From Desulfoscipio geothermicus DSM 3669 (GTDB lineage Bacteria; Bacillota; Desulfotomaculia; Desulfotomaculales; Desulfallaceae), in assembly GCF_900115975.1 (NCBI RefSeq), contig NZ_FOYM01000006.1, positions 1 to 64,000 of the forward strand: a stretch of 64,000 nucleotides of DNA, read 5' to 3'. The first letter of the stretch is position 1; each line of letters opens with the position of its first letter. The notes beneath the pieces were generated by a model, which was not told where the DNA came from, made no database searches, and saw only the letters and a program-made list of their open reading frames with translations. Below are positions 1-8,644 of this stretch, in pieces. A program made the position numbers and the translations under genes.

Positions 1-88
1 GCCGTATACATGGAAACATGTACGTACGGTTCGGGGGAGAATGCACCAAAACCTACTCAAGTAATTGAGTAAGGCGTGGTGCATTTAT
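1..88 (+). mobile_element. 3' end of a group II intron (domains V and VI)
   Basis: The window opens inside a group II intron. Bases 1-32 match domain V: a GCCGTAT...GTACGGTTC stem capped by a GAAA tetraloop at 13-16. Domain VI follows: AATGCACC at 40-47 pairs with GGTGCATT at 78-85, an inner ACTCAA/TTGAGT stem at 55-60/65-70 is closed by GTAA, and an unpaired A lies near 71-72. The 3' boundary is placed at about 86-88 because the IS3 transposase frame resumes there. The intron body and any intron-encoded reverse transcriptase lie to the left, outside the window. Domain assignment is by eye from the domain V consensus. Confidence 0.75.
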
Positions 89-527
89 CCCACTCAGGCT
101 CACCCGGGGGTGGATGTACTTGGTAGCCGTGATAGACTGGTATTCCCGTTATGTAGTTAGTTGGGCTATGGATCAGACTTTGGAGATCGATTTTGTTTTA
201 AAAGCTGTTAAGCAAGCATTGATGCAATCCACGCCGGTCATCTTAAATAGCGACCAAGGAAGTCAATTTACCAGCCCTCAGTACATCCAGTTGCTCCAAG
301 ATGCCGGAATTAAAATTAGCATGGATGGTAAGGGTAGGGCCATTGATAATATTTTCACCGAGCGTCTCTGGCGGAGCCTGAAGTATGAGGAGGTGTACCT
401 GAACGAATATACAAGTCCACGGCAAGCTCGCCAAAGGGTGGGTGATTACCTCGATTTTTATAACCACCGGCGCCCGCACCAGTCCCTGGATTACCGGACG
501 CCGGCGGAGGTCTATCAGTTTCAATGA
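87..527 (+). pseudogene. IS3-family transposase orfB, 3' part, interrupted by a group II intron
   Basis: This is the C-terminal half of an IS3-type DDE integrase (rve domain). The reading frame is open directly from the intron boundary and reads IPLRLTRGW before the first Met at 114, which is how intact IS3 orfB proteins continue. Visible features are the AVIDWYSRYVVSW strand with the first part of the active site, the NSDQGSQF segment with the second Asp, and ERLWRSLKYEEVY with the catalytic Glu, ending in NHRRPHQSL. The N-terminal half must lie upstream of the intron. The protein could be made only if the intron splices, so it is annotated as interrupted. Confidence 0.8.
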
Positions 528-672
528 GGTTTTGGCCGCCCTTTACATGGAGCCTCTCGGCCTGTGTTTCCGGGAGGCCGGCGGGGAGGCCGCGCTGTGC
601 TTGGGCCTCCCGCCCAAACAGGCTAACACAGGCCGCACTCCATGTAAAGGGCTTCGCAAGCGGCCAAAACCT
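527..672. repeat. Long nested inverted repeat at the end of the IS3 remnant
   Basis: Four nested arms are visible: AGGTTTTGGCCG at 527-538 with its complement at 661-672 (12 bp), 539-552 with 638-651 (14 bp), 558-568 with 625-635 (11 bp), and 572-579 with 604-611 (8 bp). One 9-base bulge (652-660) and a few mismatches separate them. The outer arm starts on the last base of the transposase stop codon. The whole could fold into one stem of about 60 bp. It may be a non-autonomous element or a repetitive palindrome that lies against the IS end; no target duplication was found. Confidence 0.7.
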
Positions 673-1219
673 TGGGTCGGCACTAATGGCTAAATTGTTA
701 ATATGTGGCAAATATGAAACTTGAATATTATAATTCCTCTTGATATATTGCCGTAATTAACTAATTAAAAACACTTGTTTGTATCTTGAATTTTAAAAAA
801 ATATGTCTTGACAATGGGGTCCACCTTGGTTTGGAATTTAAATTGGCCTTTCACCTTGGTGAAGTCATAAATGATATATACATGCCTTTGTTTTTTGCCA
901 AGAGGATTGTTCCAGCTTAAAAATATTGATGAAGGTACAATCAATAAATATTTGCTATCGGCACCAAAAGTGCGGAAGAGCCACTTTTTTCTTGACATTC
1001 GCAAATTAAACCGAATTTCCAGGCGATTTTGGTTTTTTCTTGCAGTATTTTGCTGGTTAAGGTAATTATTGGTTGTTACTTTCCAGATTGAAGTTTAATT
1101 CTATAATCATTATTATAATAGGAGTTATGCAGTTAGTGCAAATTAATCCCAAAATACACAACTCAAAAAATATAAAGATGGCATTTTTGTCATTACTTTG
1201 GCAAATATGGGTTATACAA
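673..1219. other. AT-rich stretch with no supportable gene
   Basis: No open frame here has a ribosome binding site or resembles a known protein. The composition is strongly AT-rich, with runs of T and A, between two transposase remnants. It is probably eroded insertion-sequence debris. Confidence 0.5.
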
Positions 1220-1779
1220 ATGAAGGAATTATGCAAACCAGCCTTCGAGAAGAAGGATCACGGTCGAGGGGCCGGGATACCGGTACTCAAAACAATCTAG
1301 GATTTGTTCGATCTGCCCCTCTTGTTCTCCCAAACCGGAATCCGTAAGCACTCTGGTATTCCCGCATGGCTTCTGGCTTTTACCTACATATGCGGATTGG
1401 TTGATAATGCAAGTTCTGCGATCCAAAATGCAAAGTTTTCATCGGATGCTCCGTTTTTACAGCAGTTGCTTTCGGGCCGTATGATTTCACAAAGCACCTT
1501 CAGCCGGTTTCTGTCAAAACCTTAAGAACCTATGCCAAGCAGTGGAGAATAGAAGTTTTTTACCGGTCAGTCAAGCAGAATCTTGGTTTAACATCCTGCT
1601 ATGCTCGGTCTGAAGTAGCTTATTTCGCACATGTGGAACTCTTGTTTACGGCGAAGACCCTTCTTTGCTATGCTACCTGGGAGTGCAATAAAGAAGGCGC
1701 TGAACAAGCTCTCTCCCTCTGCGAAGTTATTTGGTACTTTTTAACGCCGGTTGTCGGATCCGCTGTTGCAACCAGCTAA
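1220..1779 (+). pseudogene. Decayed DDE transposase (IS4-like), internally deleted
   Basis: Three collinear pieces of one transposase remain. The first frame runs from ATG 1220 to an in-frame TAG at 1298-1300 (EKKDHGRGAGIPVL). The same frame continues to about 1525 (SGIPAWLLAF, APFLQQLLSG, STFSRFLSKP). After a frame change and loss of the middle, the C-terminus resumes to a TAA at 1777-1779 (QWRIEVFYRSVKQNLGL, VELLFTAKTLLCYA). The WRIEVFYR...KQ block carries the third catalytic acidic residue of the family; the part that should hold the first two Asp residues is mostly missing. It cannot encode an active enzyme. The next 195 bases hold nothing I recognise. Confidence 0.7.
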
Positions 1780-1974
1780 TCCAAGTGTATTTTGACATGA
1801 CAACCTAGCGCATTACAAGTCTGATCGATAAATTGTGGCCAACTTCTTTGGACTTTAAGTTATGGAATTAGGAGTATTATCCTGAAACTGCATAACTACT
1901 GTTTTTTACTTAAGTACGTGCCGAGGAGGAACCAATACGCAATATGGGTTTTAGTACCTTTCGAATCTCCACTA

Positions 1975-3186
1975 TTAATTTATCGTCCTGCTCTCCTGGT
2001 TGCGGGCCAGTTCTTTTTGACCCGGCAGGAAGAGGGCCAGCAGTAAACCGATCACCGGGAAAATTATCATCACTTGAAATGCTGCCGGGAGTCCCCATTG
2101 ATCAGCCACCCAGCCTAATAAAGTAGTTCCCACCCCGCCCATACCGACGGCGAAACCTAACATTAACCCTGAAGCCAGGCCCACATTATTGGGCAGGAGT
2201 TCCTGTCCGAAAACCACTGTTACGGCAAAGGTGGAGACTATGAGAAATCCGGCCAGGGCCACTATTACGGTTGTCCAGATGCCGCCAATCCTTACAAATA
2301 AAAACAATAAAGGCAACAGCATGGCCGTGGATCCGATGATTACATTTTTGAAGCCCCAGCGGTCCGCGGCCGGACCCCCTACTATGGTCCCAAAAGCGCC
2401 GGCAAAAAGAAATACCGAGGTGAGAGTAGCGGCATATACCTCGCTTCGCTGCAGGTAATGAACAAAATATTGCGGTAAAAAGGTGACCATTCCGAAGTGC
2501 ACCCAGGAACGCATGGTTACCACCAGTACCAGCAGTATCACCGGTACAATTACTTTCCCAATATTCAAATTACCTGTTCTAGCGGAAGATTGTTCTCTAT
2601 TTCCGGGGGCCGACCCTGAAATACCCGGCTGGGTACCCATGATGTTAGAAAGGTAGATCCAGAGCAACAGGGCCATGGCCCCGTTTAACCCCAAAAAACC
2701 TATGGACCCTCTTAAACCCGCCAAACCAAATAAAAAGCTGGCCAACACGGGGCCTGCCGCAAAGCCGATATTGCCGCCAACTGAAAACAGGGCCATTCCG
2801 GAAGCTTTTCGTGACCCGCTAGCAAAACGGGCGAATTTCGAGCCTTCGGGGTGGTAGGCGGCCACGCCCAGCCCGCTGACCAGTGCCGCTATTAATAAAA
2901 TCATATAGTTGGGACTGTAACCGGTGAAAGCCATACCCAATCCGGCCAGTAAACAGCCCAGGGGGACCAGCCAGGCGGCCCGAAACCGGTCGCTAAAAAT
3001 GCCGAAAATTGGCTGGATAACGGAAGAACTTAAGTTAAAAGCCAGCATCACAATGCCCACTTGCAGCTGGCTGAGTACAAAAGCGGGCTGTAAAAAAGTC
3101 AGCATCATAGGGATTGCTCCCTGGGTAATGTCGGTAATGGCATGACCCGTGCTCAACAAAGCGAGCACTTTTTTGTTCATTTTCAT
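1975..3186 (-). CDS. MFS exporter of the fosmidomycin-resistance (Fsr) type
   Basis: A 403-residue integral membrane protein with about 12 hydrophobic segments, typical of the major facilitator superfamily. The N-terminus has the GHAITDITQGAIP motif characteristic of Fsr-like proteins, and the first cytoplasmic loop has the GIFSDRF signature. A second DRWG-type loop lies near residue 275 (GGPAADRWG). Fsr-like proteins are drug or metabolite efflux pumps. Next to an aldehyde oxidoreductase it may export a pathway intermediate, but nothing fixes the substrate. The start at 3186 (ATG AAA ATG AAC) is plausible; a second ATG two codons later is equally possible. Confidence 0.85.
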   Translation of the reverse strand: MKMNKKVLALLSTGHAITDITQGAIPMMLTFLQPAFVLSQLQVGIVMLAFNLSSSVIQPIFGIFSDRFRAAWLVPLGCLLAGLGMAFTGYSPNYMILLIAALVSGLGVAAYHPEGSKFARFASGSRKASGMALFSVGGNIGFAAGPVLASFLFGLAGLRGSIGFLGLNGAMALLLWIYLSNIMGTQPGISGSAPGNREQSSARTGNLNIGKVIVPVILLVLVVTMRSWVHFGMVTFLPQYFVHYLQRSEVYAATLTSVFLFAGAFGTIVGGPAADRWGFKNVIIGSTAMLLPLLFLFVRIGGIWTTVIVALAGFLIVSTFAVTVVFGQELLPNNVGLASGLMLGFAVGMGGVGTTLLGWVADQWGLPAAFQVMIIFPVIGLLLALFLPGQKELARNQESRTIN

Positions 3187-3399
3187 GTTATATAGACCTT
3201 TCTTGTTTTAGGATATGGAATTAACATTTTAAGAAGCGTTTTCCCCGGCAAAAGGTTTCCCATTGAGAACACAAAATTCTTTTTTCTCCTCGAATAAAAA
3301 ACATGCTAAATAAGTTCAATGAGATGCTTATTCGAGCCTTCGCTAATGGTCGCGTTCCGGTTGCTTTATAAGAGCGGAATAATTTTTGTTTTTGCAAGC

Positions 3400-5265
3400 T
3401 CATCCTCTTCTCCAACCAATATACTTCTCAGCCCAACCTATCCCCAAATCCATTAATTTACCCTGGGTGGGAACCCCGTCTTCATCCCATCCCATAATTC
3501 TGTAATAATTGGCCCGGGCTTGTTCTAACTCTTCTTTGGAGAATTTGACTCCTTTCAAGGGCCCCTCCGCAAAAGAATGTTCAAACCACCGGCTCTTGAT
3601 CATATCATCGTTTTTGGTGAACCCTTCCCTGATGTTAAAAACACGGCAAAGGGTGGCCGCCCTTTCTCCAACCTTTAATAGTTCCCAGAGACTGGTTGTC
3701 CACCCGGTAACCGCTTCCACCATTTGAACCACTTGCCTGTAACTCCACGGCACGAACATACAGCATAAGGTGCAGTTGCCAAGGTGGATCCAGTTTCCAA
3801 AATAGGCTAACAGCCTCATTTTTTCTTCCCCAATATTCTGCAGCGGGATGGGGTTTAACAACCCCAAGGGTTTGATCATATCGGCAGTCACATTAAAATA
3901 CGTATCGTGGATATTGTGGCAATGGTCCGCCCCGGTGGGGGATACCATATAACCGACCCCCAGCCCCTGTTTGAGCCTCGGTTCGTGCATCGGGATTTCC
4001 TGGCCCTTGATATGCATGGCAAATTCGGCGGAATTACGGCCAATTATCTCCGATGCCCTTTTCACACCTTCACTTAATATTTTTCCAAAGTCACGCCGGT
4101 GGGCTATTTGCTCAATCATCTCCAACATCGCTTCGGCATTGCCAAACTTAAGTTCAATTCCTCCGGTATCTTCCCCGGTTAATATCCCCTTTTCATAACA
4201 TTCCATGGCAAAAGCAATGGAAACTCCTGTGGAAATGGTATCGAGTCCATAACTATTGCATAATTCATTTCCTTTGGCCACAGCGGCTAAATTATCAATT
4301 CCCAGCAGAGAACCAAGTGAAGCAATGCTTTCATACTCCGGCCCTCCATAAACCGGATCAACGTTATATGGTTCTAAAACCTTTACTACGCGTTTACAGC
4401 GTACAGGACAAGAATAGCAGGATTCACTTTTTACGTAAATGGTATCCCTGATTGTCTCGCCGGATATTTGTTGAGCGCCATCAAAAGTGCCGCTGGTAAA
4501 ATTACGTGTCGGCAAAGCACCGAGTTCATTAAGCATGGTTACAAAACAAGCCGTGCCTAAATCGTGCAAGTGGGAGACTTTATTAACATTTTGGCCCATC
4601 CACTGAGCAAGTTCTTTTACGGTTTCAGGGTCGGCCAGCGCTGTCTTTTGGGTGCCGCGCACGGCGACAGCCTTCAAGTTCTTTGAACCCATCACTGCCC
4701 CCATTCCGGTTCGACCGGCAAAATGGGTAAGATCATGGGCAATATTCGCGTAACGGACTAAATTTTCTCCCGCTATACCTATTTGAGCTATTCTTATTTT
4801 ATTGTCCCCGAGCTCTTCCTTGATCATATCCTGCGCTGCTGCGGTCTTTTTCCCCCAAATGTGCCCGGCGTCCCGAATTTCCGCCTGGCCGTTCTTAATC
4901 CATAAATAGACGGGGGAGTCCGATTTTCCTTCAATAATCACGGCGTCAAAACCCGCCTTGTTTAATTCGGCACCCCAGAAGCCGCCGGCCTCGCTATCCC
5001 CGTAGGCTCCCGTCAACGGGGACTTGGCACCTACACTGCTTCGCCCCGTCCCCGGCAGGGGCGCCCCGGTAAGAGGTCCGCCGGCAAAAATTAATTTGTT
5101 TTCCGGTCCCAAGGGATCTATTCCCAGAGCCAATTCCTTTAATAAGTAATGTATAATGAGGCCCCTTCCGCCAAAATACTGTCGATAAAAATTTTCACCG
5201 GGCCGTTCAAGCGCTGTGGTTTTAGTTGATAAATTAACCCGCAAAATATTTCCCGTGATACTCAT
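3400..5265 (-). CDS. aor: Aldehyde:ferredoxin oxidoreductase, tungsten-type
   Basis: A 621-residue protein across the full family length. It oxidises aldehydes to carboxylic acids and passes electrons to ferredoxin, using a tungsto- or molybdo-bispterin and one [4Fe-4S] cluster. Visible are the N-terminal domain (GNILRVNL...GGRGL...GPLTG) and the cluster ligands CYSCPVRC near residues 283-290. A further Cys lies in the segment HLGNCTLCC, where the family usually has its fourth ligand. The ATG at 5265 is preferred over an in-frame TTG two codons upstream because AAGGGGG precedes it at a normal distance. In this island it could take an aldehyde from the glycyl radical or dehydrogenase step. Confidence 0.93.
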   Translation of the reverse strand: MSITGNILRVNLSTKTTALERPGENFYRQYFGGRGLIIHYLLKELALGIDPLGPENKLIFAGGPLTGAPLPGTGRSSVGAKSPLTGAYGDSEAGGFWGAELNKAGFDAVIIEGKSDSPVYLWIKNGQAEIRDAGHIWGKKTAAAQDMIKEELGDNKIRIAQIGIAGENLVRYANIAHDLTHFAGRTGMGAVMGSKNLKAVAVRGTQKTALADPETVKELAQWMGQNVNKVSHLHDLGTACFVTMLNELGALPTRNFTSGTFDGAQQISGETIRDTIYVKSESCYSCPVRCKRVVKVLEPYNVDPVYGGPEYESIASLGSLLGIDNLAAVAKGNELCNSYGLDTISTGVSIAFAMECYEKGILTGEDTGGIELKFGNAEAMLEMIEQIAHRRDFGKILSEGVKRASEIIGRNSAEFAMHIKGQEIPMHEPRLKQGLGVGYMVSPTGADHCHNIHDTYFNVTADMIKPLGLLNPIPLQNIGEEKMRLLAYFGNWIHLGNCTLCCMFVPWSYRQVVQMVEAVTGWTTSLWELLKVGERAATLCRVFNIREGFTKNDDMIKSRWFEHSFAEGPLKGVKFSKEELEQARANYYRIMGWDEDGVPTQGKLMDLGIGWAEKYIGWRRG

Positions 5266-5334
5266 CAGCAATATACCCCCTTATAAACATGGTCCCTCTA
5301 AATATAGCTCAAGCGGATTATTTATTTTGATCGT

Positions 5335-6095
5335 TTACGTCTTGGTTAAGAACCCGAAGCAATGTCGAGCACCTTGACCAACAATTTCTCCGGCCCGCTT
5401 CACGTCCTCGGCAAGGGCACCATAAAACCGCAGCGGAATCATCAAGAGAACAAAAACAATTAGGGTTAAAAACGGTCCGTTTTGGATGAGCGCACTAAAC
5501 CAGGTGGACTGATCGGCTCCGCTGTACAACATAATGCCCGTCCACAAAAAAAATAGACCGTATCTTACGTACCAATTTACCCTGCCCCGCGCCCGGACCA
5601 GTCGGCGGCATTCCCAACGACGGGTTGGCGGCCAGACCCGAAGTAGTATTAGAAGCGCCGCATTCCAATCCAAGAATTATTTGATCCACCGGGTAAAAAT
5701 CAGGCTTTGTTTCCGCCACCTGTTTCATCAAATTGTTTACTATGGTTACCTTTTGATATTGTTGCCGAAATTCCCCCGGGCTCCTGAATGATGATCTTTC
5801 CCGTTGGTTTTACGGAAGCGGCTATTTGATCCGCCAGCAGTTCCGGCTTTAATGTTTTACCCCCCAATCCCACAACTAAAACAGAGCCTACATTAGGCTT
5901 GCGTCCCAATCCGGCCAAGGTGCGGAAAGTTTGATCCAGATTTTTTCTATCTGACCGCAGCCATATTGATTGGCTAAATATACGGCTCCGGGAACATGGC
6001 GAGCTATCATTTCCGACACATCAGGGCACATCCTAAACCGGAAGTAAATAACACATGATTGCGGACGCCGACCCTGCCGTCCGGTCGCACCCCAT
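5335..6095 (-). pseudogene. Broken UxaA/SuyB-type hydro-lyase gene joined to a membrane-protein fragment
   Basis: Reading from ATG 6095 (ribosome site AGGGTGG), the frames give in order RPDGRVGVRNHVL, then PDVSEMIARHVPGAVYLANQYG, then RTLAGLGRKPNVGSVLVVGLG and IIIQEPGG, then MKQVAETKPDFYPVD and GLECGASNTTSGLAANPSLG. That is the order of the altronate/galactarate dehydratase C-terminal domain, shared by sulfolactate sulfo-lyase subunit SuyB. Three frame changes (near 6085, 6030 and 5752) break it. After about 5620 the family sequence stops, and an unrelated hydrophobic segment (WTGIMLYSGADQ, LIVFVLLMIPLRF) runs to a stop at 5335. I do not recognise that fragment. Confidence 0.75.
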
Positions 6096-6169
6096 TTTTA
6101 CCACCCTTAATATTTTTTCTTTTGCTCTTTACAATCTCATGTTGGTCAGAGCTTAAATAGAAAATCATC

Positions 6170-7162
6170 TCATATCTTCCAAATTCGGGGATTAACCAGA
6201 TATTTTGGTCGCTCCCCGCGTAAAACGGACACCACACCCTCCGCCACGTCCCGGGCCATGCGCACTAGCGCCCCGTCGGTCATGGCCGCGATATGCGGCG
6301 TCACGACAACATTATCCAGCGTAAATAAGGGATGGTTCTTGCCGGGTGGCTCCTGCGCAAAAACGTCCACTGCGGCCCCGGCAATAGACTTTTCCTTTAG
6401 CGCCTGGTAAAGATCATCTTCATTTACTACGCCACCCCGGGCCGAATTAATCAGAAACGCGGTCGGTTTCATCAGGTCCAACTGTTTTTTCCCGATCAGA
6501 CCTCTGGTCCCCGGAGTAAGCGGCACGTGTACGGAAATAAAATCCGCTTTTTCAAACACCTCTTCTAGAGATCCACAGGGTTCCACCCCGGCCTGTTGGA
6601 TAACGTCAGGCGCCAGGTACGCATCGTAACCGCAAACCTGCATATCAAAACCCTTGGTGCAAATCTCAGCAATACGGCGAGCTATTTTCCCCACACCAAC
6701 CAGTCCGAGCGTTTTGCCGTACAGCTCCTGAGTTGTGTAACCCAGTTTGGTAACCAAGCCGGGCAGGGAACCGGGCCGGTCGAACTCGCCCGTTCGCAGA
6801 GCATTGTCTACTTCTTTTAAACGCTTGCACAGGTAAAGCATGGTGGCCAGAACGTGTTCGGCCACCGATAACACGTTGGCATCCGGCGTATTGACCACCG
6901 CCACGCCATACTGGTCGGCTGCTTTCAGGTCAATATTGTCCAAACCCATACCATGTCTGCCAATTACTTTTAGCTTTTTCCCCGCTTCTATGATTGCAGA
7001 TGTCACTTTACTGCTGCGCACGATCAATGCATCAGCATCAGCAATAGCCTTGATAACCGTTTCTTCTCCCGGGTCGGCGGCAATCTCCAGTTCCGCGGCC
7101 TCCCGGATAATGTTCATCCCTTCTTCATGAATGGCCTCTGTTAATAACACCTTTTTGGTCAT
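6170..7162 (-). CDS. D-2-hydroxyacid dehydrogenase, NAD-dependent
   Basis: A 330-residue member of the D-isomer-specific 2-hydroxyacid dehydrogenases, closest in style to the N-terminal part of phosphoglycerate dehydrogenase (SerA). The nucleotide-binding loop GLVGVGKIARRIAEI and the catalytic Arg (NSARGG), Glu (FAQEPP) and His (TPHIAAMT) are present. There is no C-terminal ACT domain, so a serine-regulated SerA is unlikely. The family includes (S)-sulfolactate dehydrogenase SlcC and hydroxypyruvate reductases. Beside a LarA-like protein and a 2-oxoacid oxidoreductase it most simply turns a 2-hydroxyacid into a 2-oxoacid. It starts at ATG 7162 with AGAGGTG upstream. Confidence 0.88.
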   Translation of the reverse strand: MTKKVLLTEAIHEEGMNIIREAAELEIAADPGEETVIKAIADADALIVRSSKVTSAIIEAGKKLKVIGRHGMGLDNIDLKAADQYGVAVVNTPDANVLSVAEHVLATMLYLCKRLKEVDNALRTGEFDRPGSLPGLVTKLGYTTQELYGKTLGLVGVGKIARRIAEICTKGFDMQVCGYDAYLAPDVIQQAGVEPCGSLEEVFEKADFISVHVPLTPGTRGLIGKKQLDLMKPTAFLINSARGGVVNEDDLYQALKEKSIAGAAVDVFAQEPPGKNHPLFTLDNVVVTPHIAAMTDGALVRMARDVAEGVVSVLRGERPKYLVNPRIWKI

Positions 7163-7428
7163 TTATGTACACCTCTTTATAATTTTGGCAACCAATTACA
7201 GTTAATTACTTATTGTCATAACTCTACCACTGCCGCGAAATACTTACTGCATTTGCGACCAATTTTTCATTACTTCCCTAAAACACTTATGCTTGCGCCC
7301 TTTTACCGGCGCCAGCCGTCCTGTTCATACAGGTAAAGAAAGGTATTATCGAATCTTTATTCTGTACCATGGCCAAACTCAAGTTCACTCCCATAATGAG
7401 CCCAGGATAAAAAAATGCAATAGTTACT
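7163..7428. other. Gap with a possible orphan coding fragment
   Basis: On the minus strand, 7424 down to a TAA at 7287-7289 is open and reads YPGLIMGVNLSLAMVQNKD and FFTCMNRTAGAGKRAQA. It has no start codon with a ribosome site and directly follows the stop of the GldA-like gene in another frame. It may be the tail of a lost membrane-protein gene or chance. I do not recognise it. Confidence 0.25.
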
Positions 7429-8577
7429 TTAACAGAATTTTATAGAGTCACAACCTATACGATCAGCTAAGATAATGGCATCACTTATCTGGACAGGTTC
7501 AATATCAAAAAACATGTTGGATGCTGTTCCTTGCTCCCAAGCGATATTAGCCAACTTGTTAATCTCAGTTCGATCATTATAATCCATACCTAATTGACTA
7601 AGCGTACAAGGTAAACCTACGTCTTTAAAAAAACCAACTATTTGTTTAATTTCTTTTTTAGACCGGCCTTCTAATAGCATTTGTACTAATGTACCAAATG
7701 CCACTACTTCTCCATGGAGGCCATCCTTTTTGCCAAGGCTCCTGTATCCGTGGTAAATACTATGAGCCACAGCGAGCCCACCGCTCTCAAAACCGATACC
7801 ACTTAATAACAAATTAGCTTCCACACATCTTTCAAAAGCAAAACCCCATACTCCGTTTTCTGCAGATAATTTAGCTATGCCCCCGTATTCCAGGAGAGTT
7901 TCTCGAGCCATCTTAGCACATTGAATGGCTAATAAAGACGGACGTCCACCGGATATCGTCTTGGCTTCCGACTTGTAACAGGCCTCCGCTTCATAGCTAA
8001 CTCCTATAGCCCCCCCCATTCCAGACACGAAAAAGCGTATTGGTGATTTAGCTATAACCTCGGTATCTACCAAGACGATATCAGGATTACGATTGAAAAA
8101 TTCGTAATGGCTAAATTCTCCTTTATCAGTATATATTACGGAAAGTGCACTCGTAGGAGCATCAGTTGAAGCTACTGTGGGTATTATTACAACTGGTTTA
8201 TCCAAGTATTGTGCTACTACTTTGGCTGTATCAATGACTTTCCCACCACCAACTCCTATTACCGCTTTAACCTTGTTTTTCCGCCCTAAGCTAACTAAAC
8301 ACTCAATTTCTCGCTGCGTGCATTCTTTTGTAAAAAATTCCTTAATCCATCCTATTCCAGAATCTTTAAAAGATCTTGTAAGAGTAGTTTCAACAGCAGC
8401 CCATGCTCTTTTTCCACTGCAGATTAAAAATTCATCTCCTAAGCCTCCCAAAAAATCAGCTGCCCATTTTAAGCTTCCAGGCCCCTGAATGTATTTACCA
8501 GGAAAAGCTGCTACAGACGGTAGATTAGAATACTTTATTCTATTACTTTTTAAAGTTTGATCATTATGGTCTTTCAT
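7429..8577 (-). CDS. GldA-like iron/zinc-type dehydrogenase lacking the Asp metal ligand
   Basis: A 382-residue glycerol-dehydrogenase-like member of the group III alcohol dehydrogenases. The NAD-binding GVGGGKVIDTAK (residues 108-119) and TVASTDAPTSALSVIY are intact. The two His ligands are present: H272 (AVAHSIYHG) and H288 (DGLHGEVVAFG). The third ligand is not: GldA proteins have Asp in GMGDA, while here the segment is SGMGGA with Gly189 (codon GGG at 8013-8011) inside a run of eight G. In glycerol dehydrogenases Asp, His and His hold the Zn. The enzyme may be inactive, use another ligand, or contain a sequence error. It lies between the 2-hydroxyacid dehydrogenase and the glycyl radical pair. 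Confidence 0.85.
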   Translation of the reverse strand: MKDHNDQTLKSNRIKYSNLPSVAAFPGKYIQGPGSLKWAADFLGGLGDEFLICSGKRAWAAVETTLTRSFKDSGIGWIKEFFTKECTQREIECLVSLGRKNKVKAVIGVGGGKVIDTAKVVAQYLDKPVVIIPTVASTDAPTSALSVIYTDKGEFSHYEFFNRNPDIVLVDTEVIAKSPIRFFVSGMGGAIGVSYEAEACYKSEAKTISGGRPSLLAIQCAKMARETLLEYGGIAKLSAENGVWGFAFERCVEANLLLSGIGFESGGLAVAHSIYHGYRSLGKKDGLHGEVVAFGTLVQMLLEGRSKKEIKQIVGFFKDVGLPCTLSQLGMDYNDRTEINKLANIAWEQGTASNMFFDIEPVQISDAIILADRIGCDSIKFC

Positions 8578-8644
8578 AAATATTCCTCCGCCTTTTTATT
8601 CCTTTATTTTACATTAAAATTTTTTTCATAATTTCATAAAATAA

